From RGVD01 sp040403075 (GTDB lineage: Bacteria > Bacteroidota > Bacteroidia > UKL13-3), in assembly GCA_040403075.1 (NCBI GenBank), contig JBBALJ010000009.1, positions 1 to 57,727 on the forward strand: 57,727 bases of DNA. Reading direction: 5' to 3'. The position numbers and the translations under genes were made by a program. Below, in pieces: positions 41,008 through 50,001 of this stretch. A model generated the notes under the pieces. That model ran no database searches, was not told the origin of the DNA, and saw nothing but the letters and a program-made list of their open reading frames with translations. Numbering within the stretch: the first letter of the stretch is position 1; each line of letters starts with the position of its first letter.

Positions 41008-42636
41008 ATGTATAAAAAAAAATCATTTATTTTAGTCCTAATTTTAGGAGTTTTTACTTTTAAAACAAATTCACAAACCATTCAAGACAATTTTGAAGGA
41101 AATGGAAACATTACCACTTGGTTTGGCGATAATTGTGGTTTAAACACGAGCTTCAATAATCCATTTAAGGGCGGGTTGAATAATAGCAACAAAGTGCTTG
41201 AATATAAGGATAATGGTGGTCAATATGCTAATATAAGATTTGATGCTGCCAAAAATTTAAACCTAAAGGATTCTAGTACATTCACTTTGTTAATTTATGT
41301 TCCATCAAGTTCAATAACTGGAAGTAGTAACAACCAAATTTCGTTAAAATTACAAGATAAAAATTTACCTGAACCTTGGTCAACTCAGTGCGAAATTATT
41401 AAACCACTTGTATTGGATAGTTGGCAGGCTGTAAGCTTCAATTTTGCTAAAGATGCTTACATTAATTTAAATCCAAATTCATTGCCTCCAAACAAAAGAC
41501 AGGATTTTAACCGAGTATTACTTCAAGTAAACGGTGAAAATAATATTAACCAAGTTATTGCATACATTGATAATTTTTATTTTGATTCCAACGATTATAT
41601 TAAGCCAAGTAAATACAATACTTTGGTTTGGTTTGATGAGTTCAATAATAATGGAGACCTTGACTCTAGCAAATGGTTCAGGCAAACGAAATTACCCAAT
41701 GGCGAAAGTTGGTATAACGGAGAAGTTCAACACTATACCAATCAATTATCAAACTCATTTGTGGCTGATGGAAATTTAAAGATTGTGGCCAAAAAGGAAA
41801 ATTTTACCGACCAAGGGCAAACCAAATTATATACCTCAGCTAGGTTAAATTCAAAATTTGCATTTACCTATGGAAGAGTAGATATATATGCGAAATTACC
41901 AACGGGTATAGGAACATGGCCTGCCATTTGGATGCTGGGAAAAAATATAAATGAACCTGGTGCATATTGGGACAATAAAGGATTTGGAACCCAAAATTGG
42001 CCCGCTTGTGGCGAAATAGATATTATGGAACATTGGGGCGATAACCAAAATTTTGTTCAAAGTGCCATGCACACACCCTCTAGTTTTGGAAATACAGAAA
42101 ACAAAGGTGGTAGAACAATATCAACTGTTTCTTCAGCATTTCATGTTTATTCATTGGAATGGAGTCCTGATAAAATGGATTTTGCTGTTGATGGAATAAT
42201 ACATTATACCTACAAACCCTCGGTATTCAACAATTCAACTTGGCCGTTTAATGCATCGCAATACTTAATCCTAAACATTGCCATCCAACCAAGTATAGCG
42301 GCTAATTTCACTCAAAGTGCCATGGATATTGATTACATAAGAATATACCAAGAAGAAAAAACAACAGCATTGGCAACTTTAAATAATACTGAACAAATAA
42401 ACTTTTTTCCAAACCCTGTAAATAACGAGCTGAATATTGATTTATCAGGTAATTTCAAGGAAAATACTACCTTGAAAATAAGCAATATTTTAGGCGAAAC
42501 GGTTTATGCGAATGAAGTATTTGTAAATGGAAATAATTTACAACTAAACAATTTATCCCATTTAAAACAAGGAGTTTACTTCACTATATTTACTTTAAAT
42601 CAACAAAACTATCAATTTAAATTTATCAAAAATTAA
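41008..42636 (+). CDS. Secreted GH16 glycoside hydrolase (laminarinase-like) with T9SS sorting domain
   Basis: 542 residues. After a signal peptide (about 1-22, ending TNSQ) comes an N-terminal carbohydrate-binding-like beta-sandwich (about 25-190). The GH16 domain spans about 205-450 with catalytic motif EIDIME: Glu 336 nucleophile, Asp 338, Glu 341 acid/base. VWFDEFNNNGDLDSSKW and PTGIGTWPAIWMLG are typical of the beta-1,3-glucanase branch. The C-terminal 75 residues form a T9SS type A domain (FFPNPVNNELNIDLSG, then LKQGVYFTIFT). It lies 33 bases after the vWA gene and 56 before the ATPase, all on one strand. The expected substrate is laminarin or a similar beta-glucan. Confidence 0.93.
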   Translation: MYKKKSFILVLILGVFTFKTNSQTIQDNFEGNGNITTWFGDNCGLNTSFNNPFKGGLNNSNKVLEYKDNGGQYANIRFDAAKNLNLKDSSTFTLLIYVPSSSITGSSNNQISLKLQDKNLPEPWSTQCEIIKPLVLDSWQAVSFNFAKDAYINLNPNSLPPNKRQDFNRVLLQVNGENNINQVIAYIDNFYFDSNDYIKPSKYNTLVWFDEFNNNGDLDSSKWFRQTKLPNGESWYNGEVQHYTNQLSNSFVADGNLKIVAKKENFTDQGQTKLYTSARLNSKFAFTYGRVDIYAKLPTGIGTWPAIWMLGKNINEPGAYWDNKGFGTQNWPACGEIDIMEHWGDNQNFVQSAMHTPSSFGNTENKGGRTISTVSSAFHVYSLEWSPDKMDFAVDGIIHYTYKPSVFNNSTWPFNASQYLILNIAIQPSIAANFTQSAMDIDYIRIYQEEKTTALATLNNTEQINFFPNPVNNELNIDLSGNFKENTTLKISNILGETVYANEVFVNGNNLQLNNLSHLKQGVYFTIFTLNQQNYQFKFIKN

Positions 42637-42692
42637 CTTAAGGAATATACAACAATAGCTATAAAATAAAGTAGCTAGAAGCAAAATTAACA

Positions 42693-44171
42693 ATGAAAAA
42701 TATAGCAGAATTAAAAGCAAGCGGATACAAAACAAAAAGTGTAAAACAAGAAATGCGCGATAACTTAATTGCATTTTTAAAAGGAGGAAAAAATCCTTTT
42801 GAAGGCATACAAGGGTATGATGAAACCGTATTACCACAATTGCAAACAGCCATTTTATCGCAACACAATATTATTTTGTTGGGACTTCGTGGACAAGCCA
42901 AAACACGTATTGCTCGCCTTATGTTAAACCTTTTGGATGAATACATTCCAGTAGTTGAAGGTTCTGAAATAAATGATGACCCTTTAGAACCTTTGAGTCG
43001 CTATGCTATTGACTTAATAGCAGAAAAAGGCGATAAAACACCCATTACTTGGATGCACCGAGATGAAAGATATACTGAAAAATTGGCTACACCAGATGTA
43101 AGTATTGCTGACTTGGTAGGAGATATTGACCCAATAAAAGCAGCATCATTGAAATTAAATTATAATGACGAACGAGTTATTCACTATGGTCTTATTCCAC
43201 GCAGTCACCGCTGCATATTTGTTATTAATGAGTTACCGGATTTGCAAGCGCGTATTCAAGTATCGCTGTTTAATATTTTGCAAGAAGGAGATATGCAAAT
43301 AAGGGGATTTAAGCTCCGGTTGCCATTGGATATTCAATTTGTGTTTACAGCCAATCCAGAAGATTATACCAATAGAGGAAGCATTGTAACTCCATTAAAA
43401 GATAGAATAGACAGTCAGATATTGACGCATTATCCAAAAACCACCGAAATATCCAAAGCTATTACTTCTCAAGAAGCTCGTGTAATGCCAAATCAAAGGC
43501 AAGACATTGTAGTGAATGAATTGTTATTAGATTTAATTGAACAAGTTTCGTTTGAAGCAAGATCGAGCGAATTGGTGGATCAGAAAAGCGGTGTTTCGGC
43601 ACGATTGACCATTTCTGCTTTAGAAAACTTATACAGTGCCGCTGAGCGAAGAATGTTGCTAAGCAAGGATAGGAAGACAGAAGCTCGTATTGCTGATTTG
43701 TTTGGGGTTTTACCTAGCATAACAGGCAAGGTTGAATTGGTGTACGAGGGCGAATTGGAAGGTGCTAGTAATGTGGCACAAACCTTATTGGGTAAAGCTA
43801 TAAGAACTTTATTCATTGAAAACTTCCCCAACCCGGAAAAAGCTAAAAAATCTAAAAAACCAAATCCTTATGCAGAAGTGTTGAATTGGTTTAATGATGG
43901 ATATGCAATTAGTTTATTGAATATTGCTAGTAATAGGGGATATGAAGAAGAATTGAATAAAGTAGAAGGTTTGTCTGCTTTGGTTGAAACTACATTTCCT
44001 AAGCTTGCTAAAGCCGATAAATTATTGATGATGGAGTTTGTATTACATGGATTATCAGAATTTAGTCAGCTAAGTAAGCACCCTTTGCAAAGTGGATTCG
44101 AGTTTAAAGATTTAATGAGTAGTATGTTTGATTTAAGAGCTGGTAGGGCAGGAGATATGGACGAAAATTAG
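42693..44171 (+). CDS. MoxR/magnesium-chelatase-like AAA+ ATPase
   Basis: 492 residues, cytoplasmic. Walker A is LGLRGQAKTR (GxxGxxKT), Walker B is CIFVINELPDL, and sensor 1 is FVFTANPEDYTNRG, followed by PLKDRIDSQILTHYP. These are features of the chelatase/MoxR group. The C-terminal 200 residues are helical. It should work with the vWA protein at 39877, from which it is separated by the GH16 gene. Client is unknown. Confidence 0.92.
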   Translation: MKNIAELKASGYKTKSVKQEMRDNLIAFLKGGKNPFEGIQGYDETVLPQLQTAILSQHNIILLGLRGQAKTRIARLMLNLLDEYIPVVEGSEINDDPLEPLSRYAIDLIAEKGDKTPITWMHRDERYTEKLATPDVSIADLVGDIDPIKAASLKLNYNDERVIHYGLIPRSHRCIFVINELPDLQARIQVSLFNILQEGDMQIRGFKLRLPLDIQFVFTANPEDYTNRGSIVTPLKDRIDSQILTHYPKTTEISKAITSQEARVMPNQRQDIVVNELLLDLIEQVSFEARSSELVDQKSGVSARLTISALENLYSAAERRMLLSKDRKTEARIADLFGVLPSITGKVELVYEGELEGASNVAQTLLGKAIRTLFIENFPNPEKAKKSKKPNPYAEVLNWFNDGYAISLLNIASNRGYEEELNKVEGLSALVETTFPKLAKADKLLMMEFVLHGLSEFSQLSKHPLQSGFEFKDLMSSMFDLRAGRAGDMDEN

Positions 44172-44277
44172 GAGTTTCATTTAAAATATTTATTTTCACG
44201 CTCAAAGAAATTAACAGTCTTAGGACAAAATTTCAATTTGAATAAATAATAGAAAACTTAAAGACTCAAATAATATT

Positions 44278-45051
44278 ATGAAAACCAAAGAAGACATCGT
44301 AAAAGACTGGCTACCCAGATACACTGGCATTGAATTGTCAGAGTTTGGTCAATATATATTGCTTACTAATTTTCAAAACTATGTAGACATGTTTGCTGAA
44401 CGCTTTGGCTCGGAGGTGAAAGGGGATGACAAGCCAATGAGGTCGGCTACAGCCAATAATATTACGATTATCAATTTTGGAATGGGAAGTGCAATGGCTG
44501 CTACGGTTATGGATTTGCTTTCTGCCATAGAACCAAAGGCAGTATTGTTTTTAGGTAAATGTGGTGGCTTGAAAAAGGTTACCAAATTAGGTGATATGAT
44601 CTTACCCATAGCTGCTATCAGAGGTGAAGGTACAAGCAATGATTATATCATGCCTGAGATTCCAGCTTTACCCTCATTTAGGATGCAAAAGGTTATATCT
44701 TCAGCGATTGTAAAACATGACATGGATTATTGGACAGGTACTGTTTATACTACCAATAGAAGGGTTTGGGAGCATGATGATGAGTTTAAAGCCCATTTGC
44801 AAAAAACGAGGGCCATGGCTATAGATATGGAAACAGCAACGATATTTATTGTTGGCTTTGTTAATAGCATTCCAAAGGGAGCATTACTCTTGGTAAGTGA
44901 TAATCCAATGGTTCCAGAAGGAGTAAAGACATCAAAAAGTGATAAAAGCGTAACCGAAAAATTCGTTCAAAAGCATCTTGAAATTGGCATAGATGCCCTC
45001 ATCGAATTGAGTCAATCTGGAGAGTCGGTAAAGCATCTAAGGTTTGAGTAA
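44278..45051 (+). CDS. amn: AMP nucleosidase
   Basis: 257 residues, the short Bacteroidota form without the N-terminal regulatory domain of E. coli Amn. Cleaves AMP to adenine and ribose 5-phosphate. Nucleoside phosphorylase superfamily motifs: INFGMGSAMAATVMDLL, VLFLGKCGGLKKVTKLGDMI, and AIDMETATIFIVGF (the Met-Glu pair near the ribose). The N-terminus (MKTKEDIVKDWLPRYTG) is characteristic of this group. The gene stands alone, 106 bases after the ATPase gene. Confidence 0.92.
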   Translation: MKTKEDIVKDWLPRYTGIELSEFGQYILLTNFQNYVDMFAERFGSEVKGDDKPMRSATANNITIINFGMGSAMAATVMDLLSAIEPKAVLFLGKCGGLKKVTKLGDMILPIAAIRGEGTSNDYIMPEIPALPSFRMQKVISSAIVKHDMDYWTGTVYTTNRRVWEHDDEFKAHLQKTRAMAIDMETATIFIVGFVNSIPKGALLLVSDNPMVPEGVKTSKSDKSVTEKFVQKHLEIGIDALIELSQSGESVKHLRFE

Positions 45052-45114
45052 TGAAGAGGATTATCAAGGAATTGTAAAATAAATCATTTTGTTCCATATT
45101 GAAATATTATTGTC

Positions 45115-45122
45115 TAATTTTG
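45115..45122 (+). promoter_or_regulatory. Possible -7 box upstream of the DUF5723 gene
   Basis: TAATTTTG fits TAnnTTTG. A TTTG lies 23 bases upstream, longer than the ideal 19. Transcription would begin near 45128, about 130 bases before the chosen start. Confidence 0.3.
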
Positions 45123-45255
45123 AGACACGAAATACAATGAAATGCTCTTAGTCTATTGATTTTATTGAGATTTTGTTAGTGGCATTTAAATGGCACAAGT
45201 TCTAGATAATAATTTTATCTCTAACTGTATGGAAACAAATTTTTTTAATACCCTT

Positions 45256-46710
45256 ATGTATAAACGACAGGTGCTATTAATAGCTCTGTGTATTATAGTT
45301 GTGAAGATGCCACGGGCTCAAAATCAGTTTGGGATGATTGGTGGAAATTATGCCGGTTTGCAAGCCCTTAAAATTAATCCAGCCAATATTTGTTACCAGC
45401 CTGTTTCATTGGACATAAATGTGGCTAGTTTGTACGCGAATATCAATAATAACCATTATTATTCTACTCCAACTTTTTTACCATCTTACGACTCCTTAAA
45501 ACCTGTAATAGCAAATAGTAAATTTGATGAGGCTTCCATTATTCCTGCTAATTTTATTGTGAGAAATGATATTCAATCTACAGGATATGTTTTTGGTTCA
45601 GTGAACGCTATGGGGCCCTCTATGCTGATGGCACTTAGCACCAAAAGGTCTTTTGCTATCACAACAAGTTTTCGTTCACATGTAAGTGGTACAAATATCT
45701 CAGGAAGTTCTGCTTTAGCTTTATTTGAAGGGCCTACTTATAATCAACTTCAAAATACCCAGTTGCAAATGCAAAACACCAAAGTGGCTTTTGCAAGTTG
45801 GTATGAATTAGGTGGCAGCTATGCGCAAGTATTAAAAGAAAATATGCAATATGTTCATCGAGTTGGAGCTTCTTTGAAGTTGTTACTTGGAACCACTGGA
45901 GGTTATATTTATGATAGAGGTTTTAATGGATATAATGAAACGGGTCGTGACTTGCAAATGAATAATTCAAGTTTTAGTTATGCCTATGCAGGGCCTGAAA
46001 ATACAAGTAAAATGACTAATAGTCAATTGATGTCGGTTAGAGGAATGGGATCAAGTTTTGATTTAGGCTATTCGGTTCAACGCAAAGAGAAAAACAGAAA
46101 TAGAAGAAATATATGTCCTAATTTATTTGGCTATACCGATGTGAGTTGTGAGTATAAATGGAAGTTTGGGGTCTCGTTGTTGGATATAGGTGCCATCAAA
46201 TATTATAACAATTCTTTTGCAACCGACATTAATGGCGGTAATTCAGATTGGAAAAACTGGGATGCTGTTCTTAAATATAATCCACGCCAAATTGATTCTG
46301 TTTTTAGAACTAAAATTACAGGTGATATTAAGGCAAGCGAAAGTTTTTGGCTATTAATGCCAGGTGCTTTGAGTGCTCAATTTGATTACAAATTCGCTGA
46401 GGGGTTTTATTTGAATACCATTGTGGTTCAGAGAATCACACCCTCTTTTACCCCTTCTTTGGCCAGAATGAATTCGATAGCCATTATACCTCGATTTGAA
46501 AAGGAAAACATAGAGGTAGGTATGCCGTTCATATTGAATGAATATAAAAGTCCAAACATAGGTCTTTCGTTAAGGTTTAAATATGTAATGATAGGAAGTG
46601 ATAGATTTGGTGAAACCTTTGGACTCAAAACCATGTATGGAGCAGATTTTTATGCAGCTTTAAGATATAGTATTTCTGAAAGATGTAAAAAGGTTAGAAA
46701 GGTATTCTAA
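45256..46710 (+). CDS. DUF5723-type outer-membrane protein
   Basis: About 484 residues from ATG 45256 (MYKRQVLLIALCIIVVKMPR, ending AQ). Twenty-two more codons are open upstream to an ATG at 45190 but would bury the signal peptide. The opening NQFGMIGGNYAGLQALKINP and repeated amphipathic strands (SFDLGYSVQRKEKN, YKWKFGVSLLDIGAIKYY, LSAQFDYKFAEGFYLNTIV) match the Bacteroidota DUF5723 family of predicted outer-membrane barrels, related to PorP/OmpA-type proteins. Function is unknown. It is convergent with the CDF transporter. Confidence 0.82.
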   Translation: MYKRQVLLIALCIIVVKMPRAQNQFGMIGGNYAGLQALKINPANICYQPVSLDINVASLYANINNNHYYSTPTFLPSYDSLKPVIANSKFDEASIIPANFIVRNDIQSTGYVFGSVNAMGPSMLMALSTKRSFAITTSFRSHVSGTNISGSSALALFEGPTYNQLQNTQLQMQNTKVAFASWYELGGSYAQVLKENMQYVHRVGASLKLLLGTTGGYIYDRGFNGYNETGRDLQMNNSSFSYAYAGPENTSKMTNSQLMSVRGMGSSFDLGYSVQRKEKNRNRRNICPNLFGYTDVSCEYKWKFGVSLLDIGAIKYYNNSFATDINGGNSDWKNWDAVLKYNPRQIDSVFRTKITGDIKASESFWLLMPGALSAQFDYKFAEGFYLNTIVVQRITPSFTPSLARMNSIAIIPRFEKENIEVGMPFILNEYKSPNIGLSLRFKYVMIGSDRFGETFGLKTMYGADFYAALRYSISERCKKVRKVF

Positions 46711-46716
46711 TTCCAA

Positions 46717-47583
46717 TTAATTCGGTTCGATATGGATGAATACATCAGCTATATCGGGCATTTCCTTCAAAATTTTATCTTTTAATCGGTGTGCAATCTC
46801 GTGTCCGGCTCTCACCGAAATGTTTCTATCAACAATCGCATGCAAATCTACATGATACCTCATACCAATTTTTCTAACATGGCATTTTTCGGTATCAATA
46901 ACACCTTCCACTTTCATTGAATTGGTTCTGATGAGTTCAATAGTATCGTCATAAACATGCTCGTCCATTATTTCGCTTAGGGCGGGTCTAAAAATCAAAT
47001 AACTGTTGTATAAAATAAATGCTGAACCAAAAAGTGCCGCCCAATCGTCAGCTGATTCATAACCTTTGCCGAAAAATAATGCTATTGAAATACCAATAAA
47101 TGCGCTTACTGATGTAATGGCATCACTGCGATGGTGCCAAGCATCCGCTTTGAGCGAAGAACTATTGGTTTGTATACTTTTTTTAATCACAATTCGATAA
47201 GATATTTCTTTCCAAATTATTATTAAGCCAAGCACTATCAATGTAAATGGTTTAGGTAATTCATGAGTGGTATTTATATTTACAATACTTTCATGTGCTA
47301 TAATAGTTGCAGAAGTTATTAAGAAACCTACCACCAAGAATGTAATCAATGGTTCTACTCTACCGTGTCCATAAGGATGGTTTTTGTCGGCAGGCCTACT
47401 TGCATATTTTATACCAAATAGAACAAGAAAAGACGAGAAAATATCTGCTGTTGATTCAATGGCATCAGCAATTAATGCATATGAATTTCCAAAATAACCT
47501 GCAAGCCATTTTATTAGCGCAAGGCTAGCATTTCCAACAATACTAAAATATGTGGTGTTAATTGCAGACTGCTGTTTGTTCAC
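46717..47583 (-). CDS. Cation diffusion facilitator (CDF) metal exporter
   Basis: 288 residues with six helices and a C-terminal cytoplasmic domain. The transport site is seen as ESTAD in helix 2 (Glu 43, Asp 47; many homologues have Asp or His at the first position) and WHHRSDAITS in helix 5 (His and Asp). NHPYGHGRVEPL is the conserved loop. The C-terminal domain has KCHVRKIGMRYHVDLHAIVD and ends DVFIHIEP. Zinc, iron or manganese are possible substrates. It is 15 bases after a response regulator and kinase, and may be co-transcribed with them. Confidence 0.94.
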   Translation of the reverse strand: MNKQQSAINTTYFSIVGNASLALIKWLAGYFGNSYALIADAIESTADIFSSFLVLFGIKYASRPADKNHPYGHGRVEPLITFLVVGFLITSATIIAHESIVNINTTHELPKPFTLIVLGLIIIWKEISYRIVIKKSIQTNSSSLKADAWHHRSDAITSVSAFIGISIALFFGKGYESADDWAALFGSAFILYNSYLIFRPALSEIMDEHVYDDTIELIRTNSMKVEGVIDTEKCHVRKIGMRYHVDLHAIVDRNISVRAGHEIAHRLKDKILKEMPDIADVFIHIEPN

Positions 47584-47598
47584 TTGGTTTGAAATAAA

Positions 47599-48030
47599 TT
47601 AAAGGTAATCCTCAAAATAAGTATTTATGATTTCATCAATGACTTCATAAGAAAGAGGTTTGTTTCTTAAGGTGGATATTTCTGGACTTAAATTAGCCTT
47701 TATTTTGTCATCTGGGTTGAAAGATGTAGTAAGCATTACGATAATCATTTTATCTTTAACCTCTTCATCCAGTTTTTTATAGGCATCTATGAATTCCCAA
47801 CCATCCATTACTGGCATATTAATATCTAAAAAAATTATTTTTGGTTTTGGATAAAAATGCTCCTTGTTTTCATATTTGCCTTTGCTAGTTATATAATCAA
47901 TGGCTTCTTTACCATTCAAAACGGTTTCAATATGCTCAGTAATTCCCGATTTGTTCAAAACCATTTTGTTTAAAAAGTTAGTAGCCTCGTCATCATCAAT
48001 CAACAAAACGCAATTCAATTTTTTATTCAT
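47599..48030 (-). CDS. Single-domain response regulator
   Basis: 143 residues made only of a receiver domain: acidic pair in LLIDDDEATNF (Asp 12-14), phosphoacceptor Asp 69 in IIFLDINMPVMDGWEFI, Thr in MLTTSF and Lys in RNKPLS. There is no DNA-binding domain, so it acts through protein contacts, like CheY or Rcp1. It begins five bases after the kinase stop and is clearly its partner. Confidence 0.95.
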   Translation of the reverse strand: MNKKLNCVLLIDDDEATNFLNKMVLNKSGITEHIETVLNGKEAIDYITSKGKYENKEHFYPKPKIIFLDINMPVMDGWEFIDAYKKLDEEVKDKMIIVMLTTSFNPDDKIKANLSPEISTLRNKPLSYEVIDEIINTYFEDYL

Positions 48031-48035
48031 TTGTT

Positions 48036-49871
48036 TTATAATTTAGGAACAGTAAAATAAAATATACTTCCATTCCCTAAAGTAGATTCTACCCAAATTT
48101 GCCCCCCGTGTAATTCAACTATTTTTTTGCTGTGAGATAATCCAATTCCAGTGCCCTCATATTCACCTCTATTATGTAGACGTTTAAAAATAACAAAGAT
48201 TTTATCTTTATCATTTTTATCAATACCAATTCCATTGTCTTTGATGGCAAATAGCCATTCTTTTTCTTTTTCAATTGCAGATATTTCAATCTCAGGGGTA
48301 GTATCCCTTTTCCTAAACTTTAAAGCATTACTGATTAGGTTTTGTAACAATAGCCTAAGTTCAATAGAATATGCTTTGATAATCGGTAGTTCTTTAACTG
48401 TTATTAAGGCATTGCTTTCACTTATAGATAGTTGAATGTCTGTTAATATTTGATAAATAAGTAATTTGCAATCAACCTCGCTCAGCTCTCTTTCTTTGCC
48501 AATACGTGTATAGTCCAATAAACCTTTAACAAGGCTTTGCATACGCCCAGAGGATTGCAATATGAAATTTAAATAAATGTCAGCATTTTCATCTAATTTT
48601 CCTGAATATTCATCTTTTAACAATTCAGCAAAACTAATCAAAGTGCGCAAGGGTTCTTGCAAATCATGTGAGGCAATATAAGAAAACTGTTCAAGTTCTT
48701 TGTTTTGTATTTGTAATCTTTTGTTTTGAGATTCAATTTCAAGTTCGTTTATCCTTCTATGTGTAATATCACGCAAAGAGCCATTTATGTGTGTTGGATT
48801 TCCTTTAGAATCAAATTCTATGGTAGCATTGGTAGAAACGTATATCAGCTCCCCATTATTTTTTCTAATGCTGAGTTCATAGTCTTTTACTACACCAGAT
48901 TTCTTAATCTCGCTTAAAAAAAGTTCACGGTCATCGGGGTTGTTGTAAATCCTATAAACTGAATGGCCAATAAGATTCTCTCTATTAAAGCCTGAAAAAT
49001 ACTTAATAGAAGGACTTATTTCTTCAATGATACCTTCAATATCTATTTTGTAAAAAACATCTTGTACATTCTCAAAAATGGTTCTATATTTTTCTTCACT
49101 TTCGCGGAGTGCGCCTTCCACTTTTTTACGTTCGCTGATATCTGTATTGGTCCCACTGATCAAAATTGGGCTTCCATCATCATTCCATTTAACTACGTTA
49201 CCTCTTGCTAAAATCCAAATCCATGAACCATCTTTATGCCTCATTCTAAACTCTGCATTGGTACCTTTGCAATCAGGTTTTGATAATTCAAGAAATATTG
49301 AATTTACTGTGTTTTGATAATCATCTGGATGGCATAACTTTCCCCAGTTTTCAAAATCCATTTCAAACTCTTGGTCTTCATAACCAAGCATTTCAAACCA
49401 CCTTGAACTATAGAATGTTTTATTGGTAATATAATCCCATTCCCAAATAGCATCAGAAGTAGCTGTTAAAGCAAAGTTTAAACGCTGTAATTTCTCATCT
49501 GTTAATTTTTGTGTGGTAATATCTCTAACAATTGCAGAAACATAATTTTTTCCCTCAATCTTTAGAGGGCTTAACATGATGTTTACAAGAAATTCAGAAT
49601 TGTCTTTTCTTTTAGCCCAAAAATCTCTGTTAGGACTCATTTCCCTTACGAATGGAACGTGTTCAAAATCCAGTCGTAATTTTGCATGGGAATGATGATA
49701 CCTTTCTGGAAGCAGGATTTCGAGTTTACAACCAAGCAATTCGTTTTTTGAATACCCAAACAATGACTCAGTTTTAATATTAACAAAAACAATCTCCCTT
49801 AGTTGATTAGTTATAACCACACCATCAGGTAAGGCATCAAAGATTGTTTTATACGCAATGATAGTATCCAT
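48036..49871 (-). CDS. Soluble sensor histidine kinase with three PAS domains
   Basis: 611 residues, no membrane helix. Three PAS/PAC units: 1-120 (DALPDGVVITNQLREIVFVN), about 130-255 (PAS_3 type; WEWDYITNKTFYSSRWFEML) and about 258-380 (ENVQDVFYKIDIEGIIEEIS). HisKA has the H-box FSYIASHDLQEPLRTLISF, and the HATPase domain has N-box LLLQNLISNALKF, G1 DNGIGID and G2 GTGIGLS. The H-box resembles phytochrome-like kinases that signal to single-domain regulators. Signals may be light, redox or ligands bound by PAS; no conserved Cys or heme pattern is visible. It heads the kinase-regulator-CDF run. Confidence 0.94.
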   Translation of the reverse strand: MDTIIAYKTIFDALPDGVVITNQLREIVFVNIKTESLFGYSKNELLGCKLEILLPERYHHSHAKLRLDFEHVPFVREMSPNRDFWAKRKDNSEFLVNIMLSPLKIEGKNYVSAIVRDITTQKLTDEKLQRLNFALTATSDAIWEWDYITNKTFYSSRWFEMLGYEDQEFEMDFENWGKLCHPDDYQNTVNSIFLELSKPDCKGTNAEFRMRHKDGSWIWILARGNVVKWNDDGSPILISGTNTDISERKKVEGALRESEEKYRTIFENVQDVFYKIDIEGIIEEISPSIKYFSGFNRENLIGHSVYRIYNNPDDRELFLSEIKKSGVVKDYELSIRKNNGELIYVSTNATIEFDSKGNPTHINGSLRDITHRRINELEIESQNKRLQIQNKELEQFSYIASHDLQEPLRTLISFAELLKDEYSGKLDENADIYLNFILQSSGRMQSLVKGLLDYTRIGKERELSEVDCKLLIYQILTDIQLSISESNALITVKELPIIKAYSIELRLLLQNLISNALKFRKRDTTPEIEISAIEKEKEWLFAIKDNGIGIDKNDKDKIFVIFKRLHNRGEYEGTGIGLSHSKKIVELHGGQIWVESTLGNGSIFYFTVPKL

Positions 49872-49895
49872 AACTTCGACCTACTAAATACGAAT

Positions 49896-49903
49896 CAAAT
49901 ATA
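49896..49903 (-). promoter_or_regulatory. -7 box for the histidine kinase operon
   Basis: On the minus strand this reads TATATTTG, a full TAnnTTTG match, 25 bases before the kinase ATG. No TTTG at 19 bases was found. Confidence 0.4.
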
Positions 49904-50001
49904 AACTATTAATTAGGAAATTCGGATGTTATAAACCTGCATTTCATAATTAAATCATGCACTTAAGTCTAATTAAATGTTGTAATAATGATAATGTAAA
50001 A

